Positions 33,357 to 41,220 of a stretch of 64,000 nt of DNA are shown piece after piece. Under the pieces are notes generated by a model. That model was not told where the DNA came from. It worked only from the letters and a program-made list of their open reading frames with translations, and searched no databases. The stretch spans positions 2,914,001-2,978,000 of the forward strand of contig OX621266.1 in NCBI GenBank assembly GCA_951640165.1, in the 5' to 3' direction. The translations under genes and the position numbers were made by a program. Source of the stretch: Pseudoips prasinana. Taxonomy: Eukaryota; Arthropoda; Insecta; Lepidoptera; Nolidae. Within the stretch, counting starts at the first letter, position 1. The number at the start of each line of letters is the position of its first letter.

Positions 33357-36300
33357 AATTCCCGCCCCCATCTAAGATATTGCAGGGTAACTTAAACCAC
33401 TGCCGTGCAGCGCAGGATCTCCTGCTACAGACGCTCGCGGAGTGGTCAGTTGCCCTTGCGGTGATATCGGAGCCCTATTCCATCCCGGATCACCCGAGGT
33501 GGTTCGGGGTGGACGGGGGTTCCGTCGCTATTTACTGGGCGGAATCATCGGGTGGCCTCCATTGCCGCCTCATCCATGGTGGGACAGATTTTGTTGTCAT
33601 CGAATGGGGCGACGCCGTAGTGGTGGGATGTTATATCTCTCCAAACTGCGGCCTTGCCCACTTCGAGGACACCATCGACAGACTGGGCACCTGCATCCAG
33701 GGGCTACTCTCACGTCCACTGTTCGTCATGGGCGACTTCAATGCACACTCCAGGGTGTGGGGGGACGCTCGTGACGACCTGAGAGGGGAAGCACTGATAG
33801 AGTGGGCTGCATCACTTAATCTTCAGCTACTCAACCAAGGATCGACCAGTACTTGCGTGCGGTGGCAGGGGGAGTCGGTTGTCGACCTAACGTGGGCGAC
33901 TGTCCCTGCTGCGCGCAGGGTGTCAGGCTGGAGAGTGGCTGAGGAGCTCGCAATTCTATCAGATCACCGGCACATTCTCATTGAGATGTCGGGCAGGTGC
34001 CCAAATGGCGAACTGGGACGCCAACAAAATTCCGCCCTGCGACGATGGGCCTTGAAGCGATTAGACAGAGATCTGCTTCTTGCTTCTGCCCTCGTCGCGG
34101 ATTGGGAAGAGTTGGAGGACGAAGCCTCTCCGGAGGTGGTGGCGGCATGGTTCGGGGAAAGGATGACCACTATTTGTGACGTCGCCATGCCCCGGGCCAG
34201 GCCGACAACGAGGTCCTCCGTTTACTGGTGGTCAGCGGACTTAGCGCGGATACGGGGGTCCTGCGTCTCTGCGCGCCGCCGTTATACTGGGACTAGAAGG
34301 AGACGGCGTGCCTCGGCCGACGAGATTGCAGAGGCTTACCGAGCATACCGCTTGGCCACCATGGCGTTCCAGTTCGCCATCAAGGAGGCAAAGACCAGGG
34401 CGTGGGAGGAGCTGATCGAGGGGATCAACAGGGATCCATGGGGGCGCCCGTACAAGATGGTTATGGGCAAGCTTAGACCATGGGTCCCTCCGCTCACCGA
34501 AACGCTCGACCCCGAGTTCGTGGGAAGAGTGGTAGACACCCTCTTCCCAAGGGCCGAGCCCGGTGACTCGGTCGCTCCACCGCGATCTATACCGGACTGG
34601 ACATCAGATATGGATGTGACGGAGGACGAGCTTGAGAGCGCAGTAAGGCGACTCGTGGCGCGAAACACCGCCCCTGGGCCCGACGGTATCCCAGGTCGGG
34701 CCTGGGTGCTGGCCCTGTCGGTGCTAGGCGGTAAGCTGCGTCGCCTCTTCTCTCGCTGCCTCCACCTTGGGGTTTTCCCGTCTGAGTGGAAGGAGGCCAA
34801 GCTCGTCCTCATCCAAAAGAGAGGGAGAAATGCGGACTCTCCCTCTTCGTTCCGACCCATTTGCCTTCTGGACGAGGTGGGCAAACTCTTTGAGCGAGTA
34901 GTGTCCGCCCGTCTCAGTGGGCACCTGTCACGGGATGGGCCTGACCTGTCGGACTGCCAGTTCGGCTTCCGTCGCGGTCGTTCGACGGTGGACGCAATCC
35001 GGCGGGTCCAATCCCTGTCACAGGACGTCGTTCGGGAGGGGGGGGTGGCGATGGCTGTCAGTCTTGACATTGTCAACGCCTTCAACTCCCTCCCGTGGTG
35101 GGCAATAAGGGAGGCACTGGTTTACCACAACGTGCCCCCTTACCTACAGGGGATTGTTAGCTCGTATCTGAGCGATAGGCTCATCGTGTACACGGCTCGG
35201 GGCGGAGAGGGAATGTCAAGGGAGTTCGATCGCGGGGTTCCACAGGGATCTGTTTTAGGACCCCTCTTGTGGAACCTCGCTTTTGACGTGGTCCTCAGGA
35301 CGAGGCTCCCCCTCGGCGTAGATGTCGTTTGCTATGCAGATGACACTCTCGTGTTGGCCAGGGGGAGCAATTTCACGGATGTGTCACGGCTTGCCAAACT
35401 GGGAGTAGCCTGCGTCGTCGGCAGTGTCCGCGGGCTGGGCCTTCAGGTAGCGCCTCATAAAACTGAGGCGCTTTGGTTCCACAGCCTCCGTCGGGGCAGG
35501 GAACCTCCCAGCACGCGGATTCAGGTGTGTGGTGAGGCAGTCCAAGTTGGGCAAACCCTTAAATACCTCGGGCTGACGCTGGACAGTAGGTGGGCTTTTG
35601 ACGCCCACTTTGTCCAGCTGGTCCCCCGACTTCGCGGAGCGGCGGGCGCTCTCCAGCGTCTGCTGCCCAACCTCGGGGGACCCCGGGAAGAAGTCCGCCG
35701 CCTCTACTGTGGGGTTATCCGGTCTATGGCCCTCTACGGTGCTCCCGTCTGGTCGTCTAGACTGGCGAGAGCTTCCCGCTGCAAAGCTCTTTTGAATAGC
35801 GTGCAGCGGGTGGTTGCCATCAGAGTGGTCCGTGGATACCGGACGATCTCCTTCGAGGCGGCGACTTTACTAGGACGATTCCCGCCACTGGACATCCTGG
35901 CGGACATGGACGCGAGAGTTTACGATCTCGTCCGTGCCCGCTCGGATGCCGGTGGCCAACAACCGGACTGGACAAACGTGCGGCGGGACGCGCACCGACA
36001 GGCCTTAGAGATTTGGCGCGAGCGGCTTGAATTGCCGAGAGGCTCGCGCCAACGCTCTGTCGGTGCGGTCCTGCCGTGGTTTGACGCATGGCTGCTCCGG
36101 AAACGGGGCAGCCTAACCTTCAGGTTGACACAGATACTCACCGGACACGGGTGCTTCGGTGAGTACCTGTGTCGAATAGGTAGAGAGGCGACACCGTCGT
36201 GTCACCATTGTGGCGGCGGCCCGGACTCGGCCCAACATACACTCGAGGAGTGCCCAGCTTGGGCCCCCGAGAGGCGAGTCCTGGTCGCTGAAATAGGATT

Positions 36301-36463
36301 GGACCTCTCGCTGCCATCAGTGGTTTTGGCTATGCTGGCGGCGACAACCGGATGGAACGCGGTGGCCTCATTTTGTGAAGCTGTTATGCTCAAGAAGGAG
36401 GCCTCCGAGCGCGAGAGGGAGCGCAACGATCCCTCCCGTAGAAGAACGAGACGGCGCCGATGA
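33356..36463 (+). CDS. ORF2 endonuclease-reverse transcriptase without AUG start, C1
   Basis: Open to the TGA at 36461-36463. Aligned on LQGNLNHC, the codon in the position of the family A ATG is AAA (33356-33358), so TAATG has become TAAAA. The frame is open back to 33335 but has no ATG until 33728, inside the endonuclease motif GDFNAH. Translation must use a non-AUG codon, frameshift in the ORF1 overlap, or fail. Otherwise the protein looks sound: ISEPYS, GDFNAH, SDHRHILIE; reverse transcriptase SFRPICLLDEVGKL, QFGFRRGRST, SLDIVNAFNS, GVPQGSVLGPLLWN and CYADDTLV; C-terminal HGCFGEYLCRI and CHHCGGGPDSAQHTLEEC; Arg-rich tail. The start given is the homologous position, not an observed start codon. 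Confidence 0.85.
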   Translation, partial: KFPPPSKILQGNLNHCRAAQDLLLQTLAEWSVALAVISEPYSIPDHPRWFGVDGGSVAIYWAESSGGLHCRLIHGGTDFVVIEWGDAVVVGCYISPNCGLAHFEDTIDRLGTCIQGLLSRPLFVMGDFNAHSRVWGDARDDLRGEALIEWAASLNLQLLNQGSTSTCVRWQGESVVDLTWATVPAARRVSGWRVAEELAILSDHRHILIEMSGRCPNGELGRQQNSALRRWALKRLDRDLLLASALVADWEELEDEASPEVVAAWFGERMTTICDVAMPRARPTTRSSVYWWSADLARIRGSCVSARRRYTGTRRRRRASADEIAEAYRAYRLATMAFQFAIKEAKTRAWEELIEGINRDPWGRPYKMVMGKLRPWVPPLTETLDPEFVGRVVDTLFPRAEPGDSVAPPRSIPDWTSDMDVTEDELESAVRRLVARNTAPGPDGIPGRAWVLALSVLGGKLRRLFSRCLHLGVFPSEWKEAKLVLIQKRGRNADSPSSFRPICLLDEVGKLFERVVSARLSGHLSRDGPDLSDCQFGFRRGRSTVDAIRRVQSLSQDVVREGGVAMAVSLDIVNAFNSLPWWAIREALVYHNVPPYLQGIVSSYLSDRLIVYTARGGEGMSREFDRGVPQGSVLGPLLWNLAFDVVLRTRLPLGVDVVCYADDTLVLARGSNFTDVSRLAKLGVACVVGSVRGLGLQVAPHKTEALWFHSLRRGREPPSTRIQVCGEAVQVGQTLKYLGLTLDSRWAFDAHFVQLVPRLRGAAGALQRLLPNLGGPREEVRRLYCGVIRSMALYGAPVWSSRLARASRCKALLNSVQRVVAIRVVRGYRTISFEAATLLGRFPPLDILADMDARVYDLVRARSDAGGQQPDWTNVRRDAHRQALEIWRERLELPRGSRQRSVGAVLPWFDAWLLRKRGSLTFRLTQILTGHGCFGEYLCRIGREATPSCHHCGGGPDSAQHTLEECPAWAPERRVLVAEIGLDLSLPSVVLAMLAATTGWNAVASFCEAVMLKKEASERERERNDPSRRRTRRRR

Positions 36464-36869
36464 ACTGGATATTGACACTAATGTCCGCTTCATCGGCGCC
36501 GGCGCTGGGATCTAATCTCAGCGCGAGAGAGGATGCGGCGTCCGGCTGGCTTCTCCCCGGCTTGACGTCGCCCCTGGGACCGCTGGCGTTTGGAGGAGGG
36601 GAACTCCACTCGTCTTACATAAGCGGTCCCGGGAAGAGGTAACCTGTTGTAGCTCAGGTTGCCTAAACGCGCTTGTGCGTGAAGGGGAGAGGAGGAGGCA
36701 TTTGGCCCCCTCCCGTCCCCGGAGGAGAGTCTCAGACGCTCAGTGTACAGCGGGGGTACTGGCGAGATCGTTCACGAGTACCCAGGCCCCCCGCTACAGG
36801 CATTGTGAGGCTGGCTACCATGGTGGTTTTAGTGCGTATCCCGGGACTAGCCCGAGTGAGTCCCACATA

Positions 36870-36895
36870 ACCCGTCGCCTCCCCAAGCGGCGGGT
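36870..36895 (+). promoter_or_regulatory. 3' UTR hairpin, C1
   Basis: A 9-bp stem ACCCGTCGC/GCGGCGGGT (one G.U) with loop CTCCCCAA; the TCCCCA core resembles the loop of A and B. The preceding CCCACATAACCC is shared with family A. C2 carries the same hairpin near 38222-38247. Confidence 0.65.
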
Positions 36896-36951
36896 ATGCG
36901 TAAGTTTAATGCATTTCCACCATGTAAAAAAAAAAAAAAAAAAAAAAAAAA

Positions 36952-36956
36952 GGTTA
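36952..36956 (+). repeat. Telomeric repeat junction C1/C2
   Basis: One unit GGTTA; the final TA also fits the TAC codon where the C2 fragment starts, so the boundary is blurred by microhomology. Confidence 0.55.
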
Positions 36957-37854
36957 CCTCGGGCTGACGCTGGACAGTAGGTGGGCTTTTGACGCCCACT
37001 TTGTCCAGCTGGTCCCCCGACTTCGCGGAGCGGCGGGCGCTCTCCAGCGTCTGCTGCCCAACCTCGGGGGACCCCGGGAAGAAGTCCGCCGCCTCTACTG
37101 TGGGGTTATCCGGTCTATGGCCCTCTACGGTGCTCCCGTCTGGTCGTCTAGACTGGCGAGAGCTTCCCGCTGCAAAGCTCTTTTGAATAGCGTGCAGCGG
37201 GTGGTTGCCATCAGAGTGGTCCGTGGATACCGGACGATCTCCTTCGAGGCGGCGACTTTACTAGGACGATTCCCGCCACTGGACATCCTGGCGGACATGG
37301 ACGCGAGAGTTTACGATCTCGTCCGTGCCCGCTCGGATGCCGGGGGCCAGCAACCGGACTGGACAAACGTGCGGCGGGACGCGCACCGACAGGCCTTAGA
37401 GATTTGGCGCGAGCGGCTTGAATTGCCGAGAGGCTTGCGTCAACGCTCTGTCGGTGCGGTCCTGCCGTGGTTTGACGCATGGCTGCTCCGGAAACGGGGC
37501 AGCCTAACCTTTAGGTTGACACAGATACTCACCGGACACGGGTGTTTCGGTGAGTACCTGTGTCGAATAGGTAGAGAGGCGACACCGTCGTGTCACCATT
37601 GTGGCGGCGGCCCGGACTCGGCCCAACATACACTCGAGGAGTGCCCAGTTTGGGCCCCCGAGAGGCGAGTCCTGGTCGCTGAAATAGGATTGGACCTCTC
37701 GCTGCCAGCAGTGGTTTCGGCTATGCTGGCGGCGACAACCGGATGGAACGCGGTGGCCTCCTTCTGTGAAGCTGTTATGCTCAAGAAGGAGGCCGCCGAA
37801 CGCGAGAGGGAGCGCAACGATCCCTCCCGTAGGAGAACGAGACGGCGCCGATGA
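36955..37854 (+). pseudogene. ORF2 C-terminal fragment, C2
   Basis: 300 codons colinear, without gaps, with C1 35564-36463. It keeps part of the thumb, the HGCFGEYLCRI block and the CHHC...H...C zinc motif, but lacks the endonuclease and the reverse transcriptase active site, so it cannot act as a polymerase. It differs from C1 by only scattered substitutions (for example SLPAVVSAM for SLPSVVLAM), so the truncated copy is recent or homogenised. Confidence 0.9.
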
Positions 37855-38275
37855 ACTGGATATTGACACCAATAACCGCTTCATCGGCGCCGGCGCTAGG
37901 ATCTAAGCGCGTGAGAGTATGCGGCGTCCGGCTGGCTTCTCGCCGGCTTGACGTCGCCCCTGGGACCGCTGGCGTTTGGAGGAGGGGAACTCCACTCGTC
38001 TTACATAAGCGGTCCCGGGAAGAGGTAACCTGCTGTAGCTCAGGTTGCCTGAACGCGCTTGTGCGTGAAGGGGAGGGGAGGAGGCACCTAGCCCCCTCCC
38101 GTCCCCGGAGGAGAGTCTCAGACGCTCAGTGTATAGCGGGGGTACTGGCGAGATCGTTCACGAGTACCCAGGCCCCCCGCTTTAGTGCGTATCCCGGGAC
38201 TAGCCCGAGTGAGTCCCACATAACCCGTCGCCTCCCCAAGCGGCGGGTATGCGTAAGTTTAATGCATTTCCACCA

Positions 38276-38309
<34 letters not shown>
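36955..38309 (+). mobile_element. SART-like element C2, 5'-truncated
   Basis: A 5'-truncated family C copy that begins in ORF2 at the KYLGLTLDSR block (C1 35564) and runs to a poly(A) (38279-38309). Its 3' UTR lacks about 33 bases found in C1 after CCCCCCGCT. Truncation is the usual result of incomplete reverse transcription. Confidence 0.9.
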
Positions 38310-38311
<2 letters not shown>

Positions 38312-38340
38312 TTAGGTTAGGTTGGGGGGGGGGGGGGGGG
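38310..38340 (+). repeat. Telomeric junction C2/A5 with G17 run
   Basis: GGTTAGGTTAGGTT (38310-38323) followed by 17 consecutive G (38324-38340), then the truncated A5 sequence. The G run is not part of any family A ORF2 and is unique to this junction. Confidence 0.8.
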
Positions 38341-38341
38341 A

Positions 38342-38599
38342 GCCTGGGCTGAGCTGCGCCGTGCCCTGACAGATGTGGTCGGGATGGACCTCTCACTTCC
38401 CAGTGTGGTCAACTCCATGCTGGGGAGTGAGGAGGCTTGGGCGGCGGTTGCCTCCTTTTGCGAGAATGTCATGTCGCAAAAGGAGGCAGCGGAGCGCGCG
38501 CGGGAGGATGATCCTCTCGCGCCGCCGCTCCGCAGGCGGAGAAGGGGTGGGAGACGGCGGTTGTACGATCGTCGCCTCCCTCCTTCTGGTGGTGATTAG
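38342..38599 (+). pseudogene. ORF2 extreme C-terminus, A5
   Basis: In-frame remnant from AWAELRRALTDVVGMD to the SGGD terminus, homologous to A1 7193-7450. No catalytic domain remains; even the zinc motif has been lost apart from its downstream side. Confidence 0.9.
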
Positions 38600-38828
38600 C
38601 GGGCGACAGGCGCGGGGGCGCCTTCGCTCGCATTGCACCAATCACCACCCTCGTCGGGCGGGAACGGCCGAGCACTCACGGTCGTTCCCGGGCCCCTCCA
38701 CTAAGGGAGGGGCGTGCGGGCCCCGCTGTAAAGGCGGGCGGTCGTCGGTGGGGGACTGGACGTAAAGGCTGTGCCGGTTTCCCAGTCCTCCTCCAAATAG
38801 ACGATGCGGGAGTGCCGCTGGGTTATTT

Positions 38829-38843
38829 TATATATATATATAT
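38829..38843 (+). repeat. (TA)n microsatellite in A5 3' UTR
   Basis: An expanded TA run inside the 3' UTR, where the other family A copies read TTTTAGTGGGTATG. Confidence 0.8.
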
Positions 38844-38950
38844 AGTATGCCGGGGTAGCCGGAGAGTCCCACATAACCCGTCCATCCCCCAATGGGCGGG
38901 TATGCGTAACGCATTTTTTCCCAGCGCAAACAAAAAAAAAAAAAAAAAAA

Positions 38951-38959
38951 GGTTAGGTT
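38951..38959 (+). repeat. Telomeric repeat junction A5/A6
   Basis: GGTTAGGTT directly before the ribozyme start of A6. Confidence 0.85.
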
Positions 38960-39066
38960 GGGGAACCACCCCACAGTGCTTGCGTCCACGTCGCGTTCCC
39001 CGGAAACGTCCCAGTCCTGACCACCGTAACGGAGTGGCAGGCTGGGTACGGCTAAAGTGCACTGTG
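38960..39066 (+). ncRNA. HDV-like ribozyme candidate with compensatory change, A6
   Basis: 107 nt as in A1. In P4, T2041 and A2066 of A1 are C39016 and G39041 here, so a U-A pair became C-G. P1, P2, P3 and J4/2 match A1. It begins exactly after GGTTAGGTT. Confidence 0.8.
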
Positions 39067-39116
39067 CATCGTAGCGACCATATTGCCTTGTATGCTACGA
39101 TATTGCTTTGTTTGAC

Positions 39117-39636
39117 ATGCCAAAACCCGCGCGGGATGCCCTCGGGCATTTCATCAGAAAAGGCCCTTCTCTGGGCCAACCCAAAGGCCCTTCTCAGGGC
39201 CAACCCAAAGGCCCTTCTCAGGGCCAACCCAAAGGCCCTTCTCAGGGCCAACCAAAAGGCCCTTCTCAGGGCCAACGCGACGCATCAGCGTCGAGTGAAG
39301 GCAGAGCCTTCTACGGCGGGAGTGTGGGCGACATGTCGGACTCCGACATAGAGTCCATAGCATCGGATGCGGGTTCGATGGTGGTCGATCCTCGATCACG
39401 ATCGGCATCGCGGAAGCGGACCTTCCTCAAGGTCGTGTCCGATGGCTCCTCGGGCTCAGGCTCGGCGAAGGAGCCTAAAAAGAGGGTCAAGGCCAAAAAG
39501 GCGTTGACAGCAGGAGGCACCCACGACGTGGGTTTGGCCGACGCCCAGCGCGAGCTGGACCTGGCCCGGCGGGAGCAGCTCCAGCAAGAGCTGGAGGAGC
39601 GGGTCGCGGCCAAAGAGGAGCGGGCGCGCGTCGCTC
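39117..39636 (+). pseudogene. ORF1 N-terminal fragment, A6
   Basis: Starts MPKPARDALGHF with five KGPSQGQP-type units (first reads KGPSLGQP; 39160-39275), the acidic serine-rich region and the first coiled-coil turns up to KEERARVA. The junction with unrelated DNA follows at 39637. Zinc knuckles and the rest of ORF1 are absent. Confidence 0.9.
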
Positions 39637-39983
39637 ATCCCCCTCTTGGATTCCGCGCAGGTCGGACGTATCGTTGTGATAATTTATTTTCATTTATTTT
39701 AAATAATTGGAGTGAAAATATACGTAATTTAATCAAGCAACTACCAGGCGACCATAAGTGGATACGATCGCTACGCGTTGGTGATACCGCACGGCTTGAG
39801 TGAGTGTGACAACAGTAATTAACAAATATATTTTTACCTGCTCCACGCAATCTGCGGCGCAAGCGCACCGCCTTTCACTTATCGCATTCATTGCATACAA
39901 GGAAGCTCTGCATTAGGGCGGGGTTAACATAACCTTTGGACCAACCGGACTTCCGAACACACCCACTTCTAATCGGAAAAAAT

Positions 39984-40925
39984 ATGTCTGTTGCTAAGTC
40001 TGCCCCGTCAGGAAATAATAAATTACCTCCCCCGTCCAATCTTCATGCGGCGCTTTCCGATCCGGCCTTGAGCGGGCAGTCGAAGTGCGATCAAATAAAA
40101 GATACCTTTGTCAACTTGGGCCGTAGAACACGGCGAAGACTCGACGCAGATTCCTATGAACAAAGCGATTCAGATAGTTTACCGATTTTAGACGAAATAA
40201 ATAAACTTTTTACAGATTTTGAGTCGAAACAAAATCGGAAATTTGATGATCTTAAATCTAAAATAGATGACGTATTGATTCAAAACTCAAAGATTCAGGA
40301 TTCTATAACTTTTTTTGCCCAAAAGTATGACGAACTGTTGAACCGTCTCAGTGTAACTGAACAAGAAAACTCCACTCTTAAGAGGCAGATAAGCTCGTTA
40401 GAACTTAAAATAGATTATTTAGAACGTAGTGCTCGTGCTTCTATGATTGAAATAAATAACCTCCCTTTAAGTGTGCCTGAAACTAAGGAATCACTAAGCC
40501 AGAACTTGTGCAAGATCGGAACTACTATATGTGAACCTATACAGTTAACCGACATCAAAAATATATACAGAATGAAGGCAAAAAAAGATTCCCTTTCTTT
40601 TGGTACTGTTGTGGCTGAATTTCACTCATCCGCACTTAAAGAAAATGTGTTGAAGGCGACAAGAATATTTAATAAACGAAACGGTAATTCTAAATTATCG
40701 ACCGCCAGTATTGAATTGCCGGGCCTGCCGAAACCTATCTACATTGCCGAGTCGTTGACCTCATATGCGAAACACCTTTACTATCTTGGCCGAAAACTAC
40801 AGAAAGAAGGAAAGTGTGACAGCTGCTGGCCGAACCATGGCGTGATTTTTATAAAAAAGGTTGCCGGTTCGATCCCGTTTCGTATAAATTCTGAAGCTGA
40901 CATCCACAAAATTGTATCGATGTGA
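39984..40925 (+). CDS. LINE ORF1: coiled coil plus FP-like C-terminal domain
   Basis: 313 residues from the ATG at 39984 (AAAAAATATG context); an in-frame TTG at 39936 is less likely. A Pro/Ser-rich N-terminus is followed by a heptad-rich coiled coil (about residues 62-150, LDEINKLFTDFESKQ through LELKIDYLERSAR), then MIEINNLP and a C-terminal region with PIYIAESLTSYAKHLYYLGR and GVIFIKKVAGS that resembles the FP-type domain of many insect LINE ORF1 proteins. No zinc knuckles. Likely an RNA-binding trimeric chaperone for the downstream ORF2 RNA. No stop codon or frameshift is seen. Confidence 0.82.
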   Translation: MSVAKSAPSGNNKLPPPSNLHAALSDPALSGQSKCDQIKDTFVNLGRRTRRRLDADSYEQSDSDSLPILDEINKLFTDFESKQNRKFDDLKSKIDDVLIQNSKIQDSITFFAQKYDELLNRLSVTEQENSTLKRQISSLELKIDYLERSARASMIEINNLPLSVPETKESLSQNLCKIGTTICEPIQLTDIKNIYRMKAKKDSLSFGTVVAEFHSSALKENVLKATRIFNKRNGNSKLSTASIELPGLPKPIYIAESLTSYAKHLYYLGRKLQKEGKCDSCWPNHGVIFIKKVAGSIPFRINSEADIHKIVSM

Positions 40926-41220
40926 CTAGGCAGGTTGCATGTACTCCTACTTATTTTATATTATTCTAATTTTTTTGCTAATATTTCTGTAATTCTTGTA
41001 TCACACACACATTTTACACAACACTACTCACTTTTAAACGTACTCATCGACTTCCCTCAGTATTCCTGCAAATTACTAGTACTGGTATTTTTTTATCTAC
41101 TCTGCATTACTATAACATCTCAGCACAACAAATACAGCTGTGTTATATACATTGCCCTATCTGTGATATATTTCTATTCTAATCTTGACTTCACCTTAAT
41201 GAGAAACTCAATAAAATATA

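Larger units (their letters stand above)
30766..36951 (+). mobile_element. SART-like element C1, full length, ORF2 start codon lost
   Basis: Third family, about 6.2 kb: ribozyme-like 5' domain shared with B, ORF1, ORF2 without an AUG at the coupling site, 3' UTR (36464-36925) and poly(A) (36926-36951). ORF2 and ORF1 are divergent from A and B. Confidence 0.9.
38341..38950 (+). mobile_element. SART-like element A5, strongly 5'-truncated
   Basis: About 610 bp: the last 86 codons of ORF2, the 3' UTR with hairpin (about 38876-38901) and poly(A) (38932-38950). A (TA)n run (38829-38843) replaces the GTGGG-like bases of other copies. Confidence 0.9.
38960..39636 (+). mobile_element. SART-like element A6, cut off inside ORF1
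   Basis: A family A 5' end with ribozyme and the first part of ORF1. SART sequence stops after GTCGCTC at 39636 and does not resume in the window. Confidence 0.9.

Noticed and set aside
1..39636. Assignment of the array to TRAS elements
   Set aside because: TRAS inserts so that poly(A) meets CCTAA units; here poly(A) meets GGTTA, ORF sizes match SART, and UAAUG coupling is a SART feature. A tree would be needed for certainty.
1..39636. R1 elements in 28S rDNA
   Set aside because: The proteins are R1-clade, but no flank resembles 28S rRNA; all junctions are telomeric.
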